Below are positions 1-11,911 of a stretch of DNA of 64,000 nt, piece after piece (position 1 is the stretch's first letter; each line of letters starts with the position of its first letter). This DNA comes from Sindora glabra (lineage: Eukaryota > Streptophyta > Magnoliopsida > Fabales > Fabaceae). The DNA is taken from NCBI GenBank assembly GCA_020226215.1, contig CM035235.1:4229151-4293150 (forward strand), given 5' to 3'. The notes under the pieces are model-generated. The model was not told where the DNA came from and did no database searches. It saw only the letters and a program-made list of their open reading frames with translations. Position numbers and translations under genes: made by a program.

Positions 1-3000
1 AAATGTCAAGTATGACTTGGATTAGAATAGCCATAACATTTTTTATAGCATTGAGGAAGGTAGAAATTAATGTATTTACCTTATAAGCTATAATAATCCA
101 CCTTGGAAAAATGGGTTATGAAAAGCAACTTTGCTGCCATGAACAACCTCCAGCCATTGCTCTTTACAAATCATAATTTCCAATATAGTTGGAAATGTGT
201 TAAAAGAAACCCTACCCACATCATGCCTTCTTTATTTATTTTTAGCTCCAGTTCTTGTCAATATCTTTTTTTTTTACCAAATTGGCCTTTTCTTAGGTAA
301 CAATTACAGCTTTCCTATTTTAACAAAGAGCAAAGGATAGAAACTAAAATTAATTTCAACCCAAACAACCGAAATAAACTCGTTACCTTTCCACATGTAA
401 GACTCAAAAGAAATCTTAGCTATAAATATGAAGTGAGTATCTTAAGAATAAGTAGCCAAGAAGTTTCTATGTAAATATTATTTCTCTAATATCCATAAAT
501 GTATATCTCTTTCACTAGAAGAGAAATTGCAAAAGACCAAAGTTAGATACAAAGCCAATACTAGTAAATTTCAAATACTTAAAACATTAGTTTCATTTGA
601 AACTTGAAAGAGATGACACTTATACTATTATGAGGGTTAATGAAGATTGATGATGTTTAGTTAGACTATATGAAATAGCATTACTAGTTTTGTTCTTACT
701 CATTTGCCTATTAAGGTTGATGTAATGCACAATAGAGGCTAATTAAGGATCTAAGTCTAGTTTTTTCCAATTAAATTTTAGTTGTTTCTAATAGAAATTG
801 TGGTCTTAATCCTAATAGACTATTACAACCCCCTTCTAAGCTAGTGGAACTTATTTAGCCTTAAAATTAAGTGGCCCAACTTTTTCTCCAATTTAAATCT
901 ATATGGTCCATAATTAGATAAATACTTCAAAGTACCAATAGGCAATAACATTAAAAAGTGAAAATTAGACAAAATTAAGTGGAAGTGAACTAGGCACATT
1001 TTCTAAATAACAATTAATTATTAACTTTATTTCAAAACTCACATTATGTACTAGTTTGAAAGAAAAAGAAAAGAAGAAAATATTATAGATTAAGATACAA
1101 TTAGATTGTATATCCTTATTAACTTATTCAAATGTCCCATTATCACTGACATGCAATTTCTTCCTTTCACTTTATAAGCACCAAATGGTAAAAGTAAATA
1201 TAGTGCTAATAGTTAGTAACATGATTTGATTATTACATACATTCGGATTTTTTTCAAATGGTTATAGATAGCTTTTTAGCCATCATGAATAGCCTCCATT
1301 CACTACTACTTTAAAATGCGATTTCATTGTCATGAATAACTCACACCCTTTGTTGCTTTGTAGTCATTGACGATCTTTAGCATAGTTGGCAATACGTTGA
1401 ATGGAACCCACCAAGCCCTACCTATATGATGCCTTCTTCATCACTTCTCAACTTGAGCTCTCATAATTTTCTTCTCTTTCGACTTTTATTTCGTTAGCCA
1501 ATAGTTATAGATTGTCCTTGTTATGTTGAAGGGCAAAGGACAAAAGTAAAAAATTAATTCTACCTAAAAAGTAATTGGAAAAAGCAAGTTACCATTCCAT
1601 ATGTAAGCTTTTTATGAGATTTTAGATAAGAGTATATAATAAACACTATAACAAAATGTATTCAAGATACTTGGCAAATTTTATTGACATTTTAGACAAA
1701 TACTAGATTGGGTGAATTTTATGGTATCTCAAAGGTTTTGAAACTTGATGTAATATAATAATCTCAAAATTTGATAGATTAAATTTGTTGATTACTTTAT
1801 TAAAAAATAGATAGTTATAATTAAATAATTTTAATTTAATAATTTTAGAACTTGTCACGTCATCCTAAGTTTTAAAATCTTAGGGATACCATAACAAGCA
1901 CTAAATGATGTAAAAAAAGGTCTTTTCATATTAATTTTATATCCACCAAATTTTTAAGTAATGATTTGATAATTTCCTTAAAAATAAATAAATTTCACAT
2001 ACTATATAATTAATTTTTATATTTCAAAATAAATAAATAAGTAAATATAATTTCCAAACCAAATTTAGTAGGCTAACAATAAAAAACATACAAATTTTGT
2101 GTATATTATGATTTCTAGGGTTTTGGAACCCTGAACAAGTAAACCAATAAAATGCATGCACATAGAAAAAGGTATTAGGTGAAAAAGGAGAATTCCATGG
2201 TGCACCACTGAAAGTGGTGCACAAATGCATCAATAGAAGGATTAAAATCTTACTGGTAGACAAACAACCACTAGAACAAAATTATTTATAGCAGAACCCC
2301 ATTAAAAATTCTATTTCATTCTTTTATAGTGTAATTAGCCTACAATGTAGTCCAGCCTAAAGTAGAACAAGGGGAAGTGAAGTGAAGAATCAAGTAAAGA
2401 GATTAAAGCTTTAAGGTGTTGCCATTAAGGTGAGGAGCTCAACGAGGAATGGGCATGTTCATATTGTTGCTAGGATTTTAGGGGTTTAAAACTCTTCTGA
2501 TTTTAAAATTTAAAGCAGTACACCAAGAATTTAAGGTGATGGTGGTGTCATGATTACAGAAGAAGGAGAATATGAATCCATTGTTATCAGAAATTGTGGT
2601 AGGCTTTTTAAATTTTATTATTGTTAGGGAATAAAAATTTTGATGATTTGATTGCAACTGGGACTAAGAAATTATGAAAGAAACAATTTTTTTCCCTTTA
2701 TATTTCAAATGGTTTATAAGTCAATCTTTTACCTTACCTTCATTTTCTCTTATTTGAGAAGATTTAAAGAAAGAAAGTCTATTATAAGTTGTGCTAGGAA
2801 AACCAAATACCATTGTAATTGGGCCTGTGCATTTACCTTTTTTTTTCCTAGCTTAATTGGTCAAATTGTGACGTCTTCAATTTTAATAAAGAGTTTTCTT
2901 TTTATAAGATTTGCCAAATTTGTCTAAAAAGCAATTTCAAGGTTTGAATGGATGAGTTTAAAAAGGAATCTAAGTAGAGATTGAGAGGCGACGATGAGTG

Positions 3001-5300
3001 GAGTGAGTGAGAAAGTAGAGGTTAAGTAATATTTGAAAAAAGAATACCATTTTTATAAAATGATCAATATAAAAATAAACAAACATACCAATAAAAATTC
3101 TTTAAAATTGACCAATTCTGTAGAGGATAAAATCTCTACCATTAATTTAATGGTATATTAATATATCATTTTTTTAGTAATATATTATAATTCCTCGCAA
3201 AAAGCAAGTGATATGAAATGGTAGAGTTGCCCTTGAAGTATGAGCAGGGACGATAGATGACCCGTTATTCAAGAATCTTGTCCAGAACAGTTGGATGTCA
3301 AAGGGCAATAAAGTGAGGCCACGTGTGAAGAGTACTATATTTCAATGTGGGGACTGTAATTTCAAGCCATTTTAATTATGGCAACAGTAATTTCGCAATC
3401 TTGTTTATATTTATTAGGAAAAAAAAAAAACTTCACAAGTGTATTATATTTTTAAAATTTTAATGTCCAATTTTGTAGATTTTTGCCGAAGACACAACAA
3501 AAAAATATACTCTCTTCATGCATTTACACTTGGTTATTACAAGTCATCATCTGCGTGAAAGAAAATTTATTTTTTCTGTCGTGTTTTCAGCTTATTCCTT
3601 ATTTATATTATAAGCTTTTCGAATTATGAGATGTACGAGTATCTATTTTTTTATCTAATATTAAAATAAGAATAATAAGTATATAATAAAAATTAATTGG
3701 TAAAATTTAAATTTTCTTTCATCTTGAAAATTTAATTTAAATTTATAGTGAGTTAGATTATACACAATTTAAAATATTATGATTTCTCCATATATTTACA
3801 GTAAAATGATTTGTCTAAATTAAATAGTGTTAATTTTAATAAAAATATAAATTGATTCTATAGAAAATTATTCGTATATTAGTTTTGCATTTAATTTTTA
3901 AAAATTAAATATATTAAAATATGTTGATAATTTTTAATATTATTTTTCAAATTTTATTATTAAATTTTTGGAATGTAATTACTAAATTTAATATAATTTA
4001 CAACTTCCATTTTTATATTATTATTCATAAAATGAAAAGAATATTTCTAATTCCTACTTTCCTTATTTTAGAGGTGCTTCTTTAAATTTTTATTATTTTT
4101 TCAAAATATAAAATAAAATTTTGTTTTTAATATTTTTTATAATTATAATTATAATATATATATAAAAAAAATTAAAAAAATATAATTTAACTTGAAATAT
4201 AACATTTGAACTTTGATATCTAGAAAAATACTTGTAAATGAAAAAGAAAATTTTATGTCAACTTCAAAGTATTTTCATCAAAATAGAATTGTAAATTACT
4301 TCCCCTTAATTTTGAAATGGTTAGATTTTACCTTTTTCAATTTTGGAAACAAGAAAAATACTTTTTTAAATTTTACAAAACTAAAAAATAACACCCATAT
4401 TTTATTTAATTAATCATTTTATTAAATGATATAATTTTTGAAATAAGAATCAAAATATTATAAAATGTTAATTTATTTTATTATTTTTGGATAATAATTT
4501 CTCACCTTAAATACAAGTATTTAATTAAAATTTTTATTTATAATTTATTTTTTTTAATTATGTGACATAAAATTATGTATAAATAAGTAAAAAATGCTAT
4601 AATATTTTAATTATTATTTAAAATTTTATAAAAATGTAATTTAATAAAATAATTAATTAAGCGTTAGATAAATACTAATTTTATATTTTATAAAATTTAA
4701 AAAAATAATTTTAAAAATTTTAAAATAGAAAAAGATAATGTTCAATTATTCAAAATTAAAAGAGATAATTGACTTTGGATACTGGTATCGATTCACTTAT
4801 CCTCTCCCATTAATTTTTTTCCTTACAGTCCACTGCAAGCGTGCAATGCTGGCCCATGCCATATAGTCTCTGCTGAGTGACTCAGTGGGATGAGCTGGTA
4901 AAACGGAAAGGCATTAATTTTGTGTCCCATTGCAAGATCAAACAAAGAATAAAGATAATTTCTATTATACTTAAGGAGTAAGGCGCTGTTAAGATAACAG
5001 TGCCTTACTCCTTACTTCGGAGAGAGAGAGGCAGGAGAGAGAGGCAGTGGGATGGAGTTCATGGGTGGAGCTCACCCCATTATATTTGTCCCTGTATTCT
5101 CTTTCCGGAATAAGTTCCGTAACTATTGCCTGAAGTATAATAAAATTCTTTAAGAATAAGGCACTTGTGCAATTATTAAAATTTATGATGACCATTTACA
5201 ATTCACGTGTCATTTCAAGAATATTTCCCTCTGACACCATTTTAATCGATGGTGCTTTAGAATTCGCCCTGGTGGTTAAAACTAAAAGAGGGAGCTTTTC
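1..5300. other. AT-rich intergenic region, no gene recognised
   Basis: No open frame here reads as a known protein; the few frames of 60-90 codons are low-complexity (Phe/Leu/Asn/Lys-rich) as expected from AT-rich DNA. The tract holds poly-A and poly-T runs, a short perfect hairpin near 2200 and a purine repeat (GAGAGA/GGCAGG) near 5020-5050. Base composition rises towards 4800-5300, just before the FHY1/FHL promoter. A small non-coding RNA or a diverged transposon remnant cannot be excluded. Confidence 0.6.
2200..2222. repeat. Perfect 10-bp stem, 3-nt loop hairpin
   Basis: GTGCACCACT (2200-2209) is followed by GAA and then AGTGGTGCAC (2213-2222), an exact inverted repeat in otherwise AT-rich DNA. 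It is GC-rich relative to its surroundings. No gene is adjacent, so it is not assignable as a terminator; it may be a remnant of a foldback element. Confidence 0.6.
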
Positions 5301-5426
5301 ATATGCTTTATTTTTTTCGAAATAGCAATGCACTCTAATTTAGGAGAAATCACAAAACCACACATAATTCATACATCGTGGTCATTGTCCGGGAGACAAC
5401 GAAAAACCAACTGACTCGCGCCAAAC

Positions 5427-5513
5427 CACGTGGACACAAATGGGTTTTGTTTGTAGGAAACTTAAAACTTTTCGTGCTGACAGGATCCTCACCGACCAAT
5501 GGGACGCCACGTG
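5427..5513 (+). promoter_or_regulatory. Two G-box elements upstream of FHY1/FHL-like copy A
   Basis: CACGTG occurs at 5427-5432 (inside the perfect palindrome CCACGTGG) and again at 5508-5513, with a CCAAT box at 5496-5500 between them. They lie about 280-360 bp before the copy A start codon. In Arabidopsis, FHY1 and FHL transcription is controlled by FHY3/FAR1 and by HY5, a bZIP factor that binds ACGT-core elements. The two G-boxes are therefore plausible HY5/PIF-type sites; that role is inferred. I saw near matches but no exact CACGCGC (FHY3/FAR1 site). Confidence 0.45.
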
Positions 5514-5717
5514 AACGTGCATCGAGCTGAGAGCGGTAATTCGCGTGTACTGTACGCGCAGCGAAAGTTGTAGAGTATAGCTCACTGTTCAAGGCACGGA
5601 TAAGATGAAAGAGACTGGGATGAGCAGGAAGGGCGAAGTGAGTGGACATTATATTCTCGGATATCCTCGGAATGTAGCATCTTTTTGCAAAGTCTTAGAC
5701 TTTTTGGTTTTTTTTTT

Positions 5718-5752
5718 AGAGAGAGAAATTCTTTCTCTTCCTCTCTCTTTAT
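5718..5752 (+). promoter_or_regulatory. GA/CT-rich 5' leader of FHY1/FHL-like copy A
   Basis: A stretch of GAGAGAGA followed by TTCTTTCTCTTCCTCTCTCTTT lies 37-70 nt before the copy A start codon. CT-rich leaders of this kind are typical of the transcription-start region and 5' UTR of plant genes. No TATA box is clear; TATAG near 5576 is a weak candidate. Confidence 0.4.
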
Positions 5753-5788
5753 GAACTCTGAAACCGCTAGCCGAAATTCTGAAAGGAA

Positions 5789-5826
5789 ATGGAGGCGAAT
5801 AATGATAGCTCATCTCGCGTAAACAG
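5789..5826 (+). CDS. FHL-like: Exon 1 of FHY1/FHL-like copy A (12 codons plus 2 nt)
   Basis: ATG at 5789 opens a short frame reading MEANNDSSSRVN and ends in AG just before a GTTTG donor at 5827. The two leftover bases join the first base of exon 2 at 7516 to make an Arg codon and keep the frame into FLVDDMHK. This phase agreement, plus the CT-rich leader upstream, is why I place the start here and not at the in-frame ATG at 7460, which lies inside the intron before the acceptor. Confidence 0.7.
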
Positions 5827-6719
5827 GTTTGACTCTCTGGGTAATTGTATTTGAAAGTTTTTTTTCTTTTCAAGTCTTGATTTTGTTTCCTATGTTTGAT
5901 TTTCCTTTTAGATTTGATCATACTGTTACACGGAGATCCAATTTGGTATATATTAACATCTGGATGCTTGTTTCGGTAGTGAATTCTTACAGTTGAGCAA
6001 AAAAGTGGATTTTTTTTTTCTTTTTGGGTTGGTGCAATTCACCTGTATCGATTTGCTAGAAGGTTACTTTTTAGTAAAGCATATCGAGTAATTGAATTCT
6101 TGTTTATTTGTGGATTTTAGGGAGTGATTGAGAAGAAAATGAAGGGGTGCCTTCATTTTTTTTTCCTTAAATAAATTTTGAAGAAGTTTGCTTTTCATTT
6201 TCCTCGATTTCTTTTCATTATCATTTTTCATTTTTGGCTAGAAGGAAAGAACTATTGGATTGGATTGGATTTTGTAAAGTTGTTGCAGATGGAGATTGGT
6301 TCAATTTGGTGCATGATAATCTGGAATCTAGATTTACTTCTTTTGGGTTGGATCAATCAACTGTATGGTGCATATATTTTTATTTTGTGCAAGCTTTACC
6401 AAGTACATATGAGTGGAAATTTTAGTTGGTGTCTGGTATATATAGAACTAAAATAAGTGCCTTTTTTAAGTATGTTGGATTACATGTTATATCGGGAAGA
6501 AAACAAGCTATATACCCAAAAATTCAGACAACCCACTTGGATAGCGCTAGCAGTCTGGCTCGATACAATTGCTTGAGAATTTTTGTCATTTATGATGTAG
6601 GGAAAATAATTGGTTTCCCTTTACTTTCTTCCATTTAAATCTTTTTTTCTGCATTGTGGTGTTATAATTTGTAATCATCAGTTTGTTTTCTGAATATTAG
6701 ATTTCCAATATTAGGGGTA

Positions 6720-6870
6720 TTGAAGAATTTTTCATCTTCCCGGAGCTGGGGCTCCGGAGAGCACTCCGATGGTCAAGTCAATAGTCATGATGAGAGAGAA
6801 TGATGTCCTCTTGGCGAGAGTGTAAGATTGGACCTTAGGTAGGGGTTCCCTCGCAATAGGTAGTTAGTTA
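6720..6870. repeat. GC-richer repeat fragment in intron 1 of copy A
   Basis: The block starting near CCGGAGCTGGGGCTCCGG stands out from the AT-rich intron and recurs in copy C at about 13970-14110, where 24 extra bases precede it. The palindrome CCGGAGCTGGGGCTCCGG and the following GAGCACTCCGATGGTCAAG resemble a widely scattered plant transposon remnant, but I cannot name the family. It predates the gene duplication because both copies carry it. Confidence 0.4.
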
Positions 6871-7515
6871 ATTCCCATTATAGCCCATGATAATAATATT
6901 TGTCTGGTCTAACTGTAAAAGATGTGTGTTTTGGTTAAAGATGACTTAATTTGTGAGGTTGATGCCCTATAAAAAGCAGTGAGATGAATTTTTAAAATGT
7001 TTGGTTGCTTATGCTTCTGATTTAACTTCTCTAATTGAAACTCCGCCTAGGAGATTAGGACTGACCAAGGAAAATAAATGCCATTGGACTGTTTCACAAA
7101 GAACGTAAAGCATTTTTTAATATCTGTTCTTAATGGTTTGAGTCGACTTTCCATCTTTTTTCTTTAAAGATTAGATCAATGATACCAAGAAACTCAGTTC
7201 AAACACACAGAAATTTTAAAAATGATATATACACAATACTTATCTGATATATTTCTCAATGAATCTTCACCGTACATGAGTTTAATCAAAACATTTTAGG
7301 CTCCTCGTGAGATTAATAAATTATATATGTAGTTATGGGATTTGATCTTATGCATGTAAATCGATTTTTTGGGGTTGTTTTGTGTGTGAAGGTCCTTCCT
7401 TCGATGTTAATTTTCCTCAAAGCCTACTTCCGAGAGACACAGTATAAGGTTAATTTCTCATGTTCATCAAATTATCTTTAGTTCTTGTGGTTCATACCAA
7501 TGTTTCTATTTCCAG

Positions 7516-8864
7516 GTTCCTTGTGGATGACATGCACAAGACCAACATTGTGGAATGGAACAAGAAAAGAAAATTACAGACTGATCAGTTAGATTTGCTC
7601 AGACCAAAGCATAAATGCTGGGTTCAGAGCCTATCGTCCGAACATGTATCTATGTTTGACGAAAGCCCACATTTGGCGGGCATGCATGCACACGTGATCA
7701 AGTTAAGGGCCAATGCATCATTCCTAGATAATAGATCAGACTCTGAATCTGCCAAAGACAGCAATAGTTTCCCTGAGGAGTCCGAGACTTCCATGTCTGT
7801 AAATGAAGAAGCTAAGCACAAAACAGATTGTGCAAAGACAAGAATATATTCGATACCTTCCACTTCTTATGGTCATTGGCTTACTGACAATGTTGAGGAT
7901 ATTGATGACTCTTTGGATGTATCAACGATAGAAAAGCCAGCTTCAATGGAGGAGGAATTGATGTGATTTTGTTGGATCTTTCCCAAATCAGATGCAATCA
8001 AAGTAAAAAAAAGAATGATATTCTCGCCATGCTTCAGAAAAGAGGAAGAATTGGAAGCAATAAGAGATATATTTGACGCCACAAAGGTTGAATGCCCTTT
8101 GATAAGTCTTCAAGTTCATCCAAGAACCTAGAGAAGAAAACCTCACAAGCAATCAGCTTTTCTCTAAAATGTCTGAATTATCTAGGATAAGGAACAAGTC
8201 TCCTTATTAACTCTCTAAGCCCTAATTGATAAATGGGCTCAAATAAAGCCCAAAATAGGTCCAAAATATTCTAAAGTGATGCAGCACAAAATAATTACAA
8301 ATTAAGAGCCCAAGTGCTATAATAAAGCCCAAACCACCAAATAATAGAAAATAAGATGAGGTGGCGCCAACTAGGACAATGGCTGATGTGGCAATGATGT
8401 GGCACCATTTCCAAAATGATGTGGCAGTGACATGGATTGTGGCTGATGTGGCGGTGATGTGGCTCCACCTTTGATGATGTGGCAATAACATGGATTGTGA
8501 CAGTGATGTGGCTCCACCTTCTTGATGATGTGGCACCAATTTGATGATGATGTGGCACAATTCAAATGTACTTGATTAAGCTCTCCTCCTATCTTGCTTC
8601 CTTATGATTGACTCCCTTTAAATTCACATCAGGAATCTTCATTTGCTGATGGTGAATATCATCCAATTTATCATGAAGCCAATATACAAGCTCTGCAGAG
8701 TATTGAGGAGCACATTCTGGGGATAGGAAGCCACTTAAGCTCCACACGTGGTAAAGACTGCTGTGAAGAATGCAATGATCAGGAATTTGAAGATGTTCTT
8801 TTCTCTGATGATGTGAAACCAAATATGTTTGTCCTTTCATCCGGAAGATGGAGTGTCAACCAAG
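7516..8864 (+). CDS. FHL-like: Exon 2 of FHY1/FHL-like copy A, split by the insertion at 7959-8636
   Basis: The left part (7516-7958) encodes FLVDDMHK through MEEE and includes the NLS and PKHKCW motifs. The right part (8637-8864) resumes exactly in frame as SFADGEYHP and runs to GRWSVNQ before a GTATAC donor. Copy C shows the uninterrupted form of the same junction at about 15215. No stop occurs in either part, so the insertion is the only visible lesion in this exon. Confidence 0.8.
7959..8631. mobile_element. 673-bp TG...CA insertion, probable solo LTR, in the copy A coding exon
   Basis: The insert begins TGATGTGA and ends TCACATCA, an 8 bp perfect inverted terminal repeat of the TG...CA type, and is flanked by the direct repeat GGAAT (7954-7958 and 8632-8636). 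A 5 bp target duplication with TG...CA ends is the signature of LTR retrotransposon integration; with no internal genes or second LTR, a solo LTR left by LTR-LTR recombination is the simplest reading. The inside holds a degenerate array of GATGTGGC-type units (about 8357-8560), which creates open frames on the minus strand that look spurious. The uninterrupted site is visible in copy C near 15215. A small non-autonomous DNA transposon is the alternative. Confidence 0.75.
8357..8560. repeat. Degenerate GATGTGGC(A/T) tandem repeat inside the insertion
   Basis: The core GATGTGGC recurs many times at irregular spacing with short spacers such as ACCATTT, TCCACC and AATAACATGGATTGT. It is minisatellite-like and explains why three overlapping minus-strand frames here are open and His/Ser/Cys-rich. 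No protein function is implied. Confidence 0.65.
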
Positions 8865-9616
8865 GTATACACCTTCCTCATTACATTAATATTTACAGCA
8901 TGTGCTCTCACTGTCTTTCTATATAAAAAAGCATTTTACCACGAGATTGGCAAATGGCTTTAAATGACTTCTTTTTGAAGGCTTGATAATAATTTTGGTT
9001 CTTTTAATATATAAATTGATTGCATTTAGTCCCTCTTAAATACCATTCTAGTGGAGACTAAATTAGGTTCAAATTGATAACTTTTGTCAAATTTAAAATA
9101 GGGAGTCCTATTGGGTATATAGATCTTTAACAGGATTCCAACCTAAAAAGAGGAGGAAAATTAGTGGAACTAACTGTCAAAAAAAATTTTAAAATCACAC
9201 GACTTGTTTAAGGCCAAAAAAAAAAAAAAAAGGAAGAAAAAGGAAAAACTCTGATTTGGTCATTATAGGGCCAAAAAAAGAAAAAAATACCATTTATATA
9301 ACGTAATTGACTAATTTCGATTCTAGTGATTATTAACTTGGAATCCTGTTGAAATTTATTTGTTAATTTGAATTTTCAATCTTGAATTTGAGGTTAAGTA
9401 TGATTTGATTTGAATATTTGAGGGCCTAAAATAGAATATTATATTTAAAAGAGATCAAATATGGTTAAATTAAATATGATTAAATTATATATTATTTGGA
9501 TCAAAATTCTGTTTAGTCTTTTTCTTTTTCTTTTTTAATTAAGGGTAGGTGTTATGGTTGAATTATTAAGGAATTCTGTGTGTTTGGTTAGTTATTTTTG
9601 TGCTTTTTGGTTGCAG

Positions 9617-9690
9617 AGGCTGAATCAAGTGCAAGACCGCCAACGATCGATCAAGAATTTGAGCGATACTTTTCGATGCTTACGTTTTAA
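9617..9690 (+). CDS. FHL-like: Exon 3 of FHY1/FHL-like copy A (phyA-binding C-terminus)
   Basis: After a TTTGGTTGCAG acceptor, AGGCTGAATCA completes the Glu codon split across intron 2 and encodes EAESSARPPTIDQEF then ERYFSMLTF and TAA at 9688-9690. This is the conserved C-terminal box through which FHY1/FHL bind phytochrome A. The exon is intact and in phase with exon 2, and copy C has an exon of the same length (16201-16274). Confidence 0.8.
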
Positions 9691-9749
9691 ACCCATAGCC
9701 TATTCATGGATTCGGGATAAGCCGGACCACTTATGGGATTGAGGCTCTT

Positions 9750-10990
9750 TTTTGGTCTGATTACTACTTTGCCTTTTTTTTTCATTTCATGGGCTGATCA
9801 ATGTTGGAGTGGTTGAGACTATGATCATTTAAATCGGATGGTTGGCCCAATTGTATAAATTTATTTCATTAATATAATTATATAATAAAAATAGTTATAT
9901 CCAATTATTTTTTAAGTAAAGATTTTATATACTTGAATATGTTATTACCTTAATTAGTTGTTTTTTTCTACAAAAATTTCATTTTTTTCCTCAAAATTAT
10001 AATGAAAATAAAAATAATCATGTTTTTGAATTGAATTTCGATGTAAATATAATTTTAATCAAGTCAGTCGGTCAAATTTTTAAAAATTGAAGGGATTGGG
10101 TATAGATTCAAATCATTATATTTTATGTGATTGTGTATATAAATTATATATGCAAAGGCTAATCCGGACCATGATGAATCCTAAAAATCATTTTAAATCA
10201 TTATATACATTTACAAGTTCGTAGTTCAAATTGTCGAAAAAATAAAAAAAACAGTGAATTAAAAATTTTTTTTTGTGACTTTCAATACGTAGAAAATAAG
10301 ACTATCTTCTAAATTACACTTTTAATATATGTCTAACATTAAGAAAAATAATAATATTTTTTAAAATGAAAATAGTTAAAAAATTAATCACTTCAACCAT
10401 ATAACTAATTCACATATGATAGTCAATTTATCACTGATTCATTAATTTTTGATATAATTGATTTTTAAAATTAACTGAAATGATCTCATAACACGTTTGT
10501 GATTTTCTCGATCAAATCAATTGATTTGATTCACGTTTCACACCATTAATTAAATTGAAATATGAGGTTAAAATTTAAGTTTTATTATTGTATTTTGTTT
10601 GGCTTTTGATACAACTTTGAATATTTGGTCCTTCAAAACCTGTTGGATCAATTCATAATTGGCCCAACACGCTTTGAGTCCAATTTGCTTGGATGATTTA
10701 GTGGTTATTGCATCACTAAAAAGTTTATAGAAATCTAAATGTTTACTACAATAATTAGTTCTTAATTCACTCATTACTAAAGGTGGAAATAAATCAAATT
10801 GTTTATGAATGGCTTATGATTTAATTTGTTAAAGGTTTAATTTGACTTATTTATTAGATTAAATAAATTAGGTTAACATCAATATATTAACTTATTTATT
10901 AAACAAATTTAATTTATTTAACTTCAGGTTTAGCTTGTTAACATATTATATTAACATATTTAACTAATATGTTACCTTCATTTAATTCAT
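9750..10990. other. 3' flank of copy A, AT-rich, duplicated downstream of copy C
   Basis: No gene is seen. This stretch aligns by eye with 16330-17940 (for example AATGAAAATAAAAATAATCA and the Asn/Ile-rich runs after it), so the tandem duplication included the 3' flank as well as the gene. A part of the same flank recurs at 56403-57276. Confidence 0.6.
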
Positions 10991-10994
10991 TTAA

Positions 10995-11575
10995 GAGCCG
11001 TTTGATTTAAGTGAGAAAAATGGAAATGAATTAATAAAGAGAAATAAGAGGAAAGAGGATAGATATCTTATTAATTACTCACTTTGTTTAGTTCAAATAA
11101 GAAAAGGAATCAAGTTCTCTTAATTCACTTTATTAACAATTATTACATCAAAAAATAATTTTTTTTAATAATTATTAAAATTGTTATCTCATTACTTATT
11201 ATTATTTATTTTATTTACTAGTATTATCATTTTTATAATATTTAATATTAATTATAAATATTTTATTAATATTAATTTTATTGTTAATTTTATTATTATT
11301 TTTCAATAATTATTATAATAATTATTAATATAATAAATTATTAATATTTTTATTTTTAATTATTATTATTATTATTAAGATGATAAACTCAATAGTCGAA
11401 ATTCAAAATAAGAGATTTAAATTTCTTCATAAATTGAAGGAAATTATCATTCTTTCATTTGGAGTAATTTTATTAAGAAAAATGGAAAAAGAATGATTTT
11501 TTTTTCGAATTAAACATATGCTAAGGAAATAAAAGCTCATAATTTCCTTTCTCTTTCTTAAAACCAAACGATCTC
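10995..11575. mobile_element. Tourist-like (PIF/Harbinger) MITE, copy in the A flank
   Basis: The ends are imperfect inverted repeats, GAGCCGTTTGATTT on the left and AAACCAAACGATCTC on the right, next to TTAA on both sides. The interior is AT-rich with no coding capacity. The orthologous position in the C flank (17945-18534) carries the same element, so it inserted before the tandem duplication. The TTTGGTT core and TWA-type target site fit non-autonomous PIF/Harbinger elements. Confidence 0.55.
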
Positions 11576-11911
11576 TTTAATTGATTGACTAGTTACATTA
11601 TAGTTACTAGATTTGTATCATTATATTTTCTTTTCCTTTTTTAATTCGGTTATTAATCTTCTTTAAAGTTTGTGAATAACAAATTTATGTTATTATCTCT
11701 TTTAATTTTTTTATTTTTAAATAAATATGATTATAATTTATTATGTTAAATTATTAAAATTTTTATAAAAGTAAAGATAAAATTTTGTTTAATATCCTAT
11801 TTATTTGGTGATAATTATAGTGCACTAATTGCATTAGTATACTATTAATTTAAATTGTTACATGTTATCCATTTGTACAATTTTGCGTATGATGAATAAA
11901 ATTTAATGGTG

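Larger units (their letters stand above)
5789..9690 (+). pseudogene. FHL-like: FHY1/FHL-like phyA nuclear-import gene, copy A, interrupted by a transposon
   Basis: FHY1 and FHL are small adaptor proteins that bind light-activated phytochrome A through a C-terminal motif and carry it into the nucleus. Three exons fit in phase: 5789-5826, 7516-7958 continuing at 8637-8864, and 9617-9690, all with GT/AG borders. Leaving out the insertion at 7959-8636 gives 261 codons including the stop, longer than Arabidopsis FHY1/FHL (about 200 aa). Visible features are a basic NLS (KKRK, residues 29-32), the family motif PKHKCW (43-48), an acidic Ser/Glu-rich middle, LSSGRWSVNQ, and the C-terminal TIDQEF...YFSML that binds phyA in the family. 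As it stands, translation enters the insertion and stops at 7964-7966, giving about 162 aa without the phyA-binding end. Whether splicing could remove the insertion is unknown. Family assignment is firm; FHY1 versus FHL is not resolved. Confidence 0.85.

Noticed and set aside
5350..5921. Minus-strand ORFs of 99, 67 and 90 codons over the FHY1/FHL promoter and first exon
   Set aside because: They overlap a well-supported plus-strand promoter and exon and match no family I recognise; open by chance in GC-richer DNA.
8222..8560. Three overlapping minus-strand His/Ser-rich ORFs
   Set aside because: Products of the GATGTGGC tandem repeat inside the solo LTR.
7959..8632. The 673 bp insertion as an ordinary intron of copy A
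   Set aside because: The nearest donor (GT at 7963) and the AG at 8631-8632 give a frame mismatch, and the target duplication with inverted ends identifies an insertion. An alternative splice rescue remains untested.
9554..9742. 62-codon plus-strand ORF over exon 3
   Set aside because: It is a different frame from the conserved C-terminus EAESSARPPTIDQEF and has no family match.
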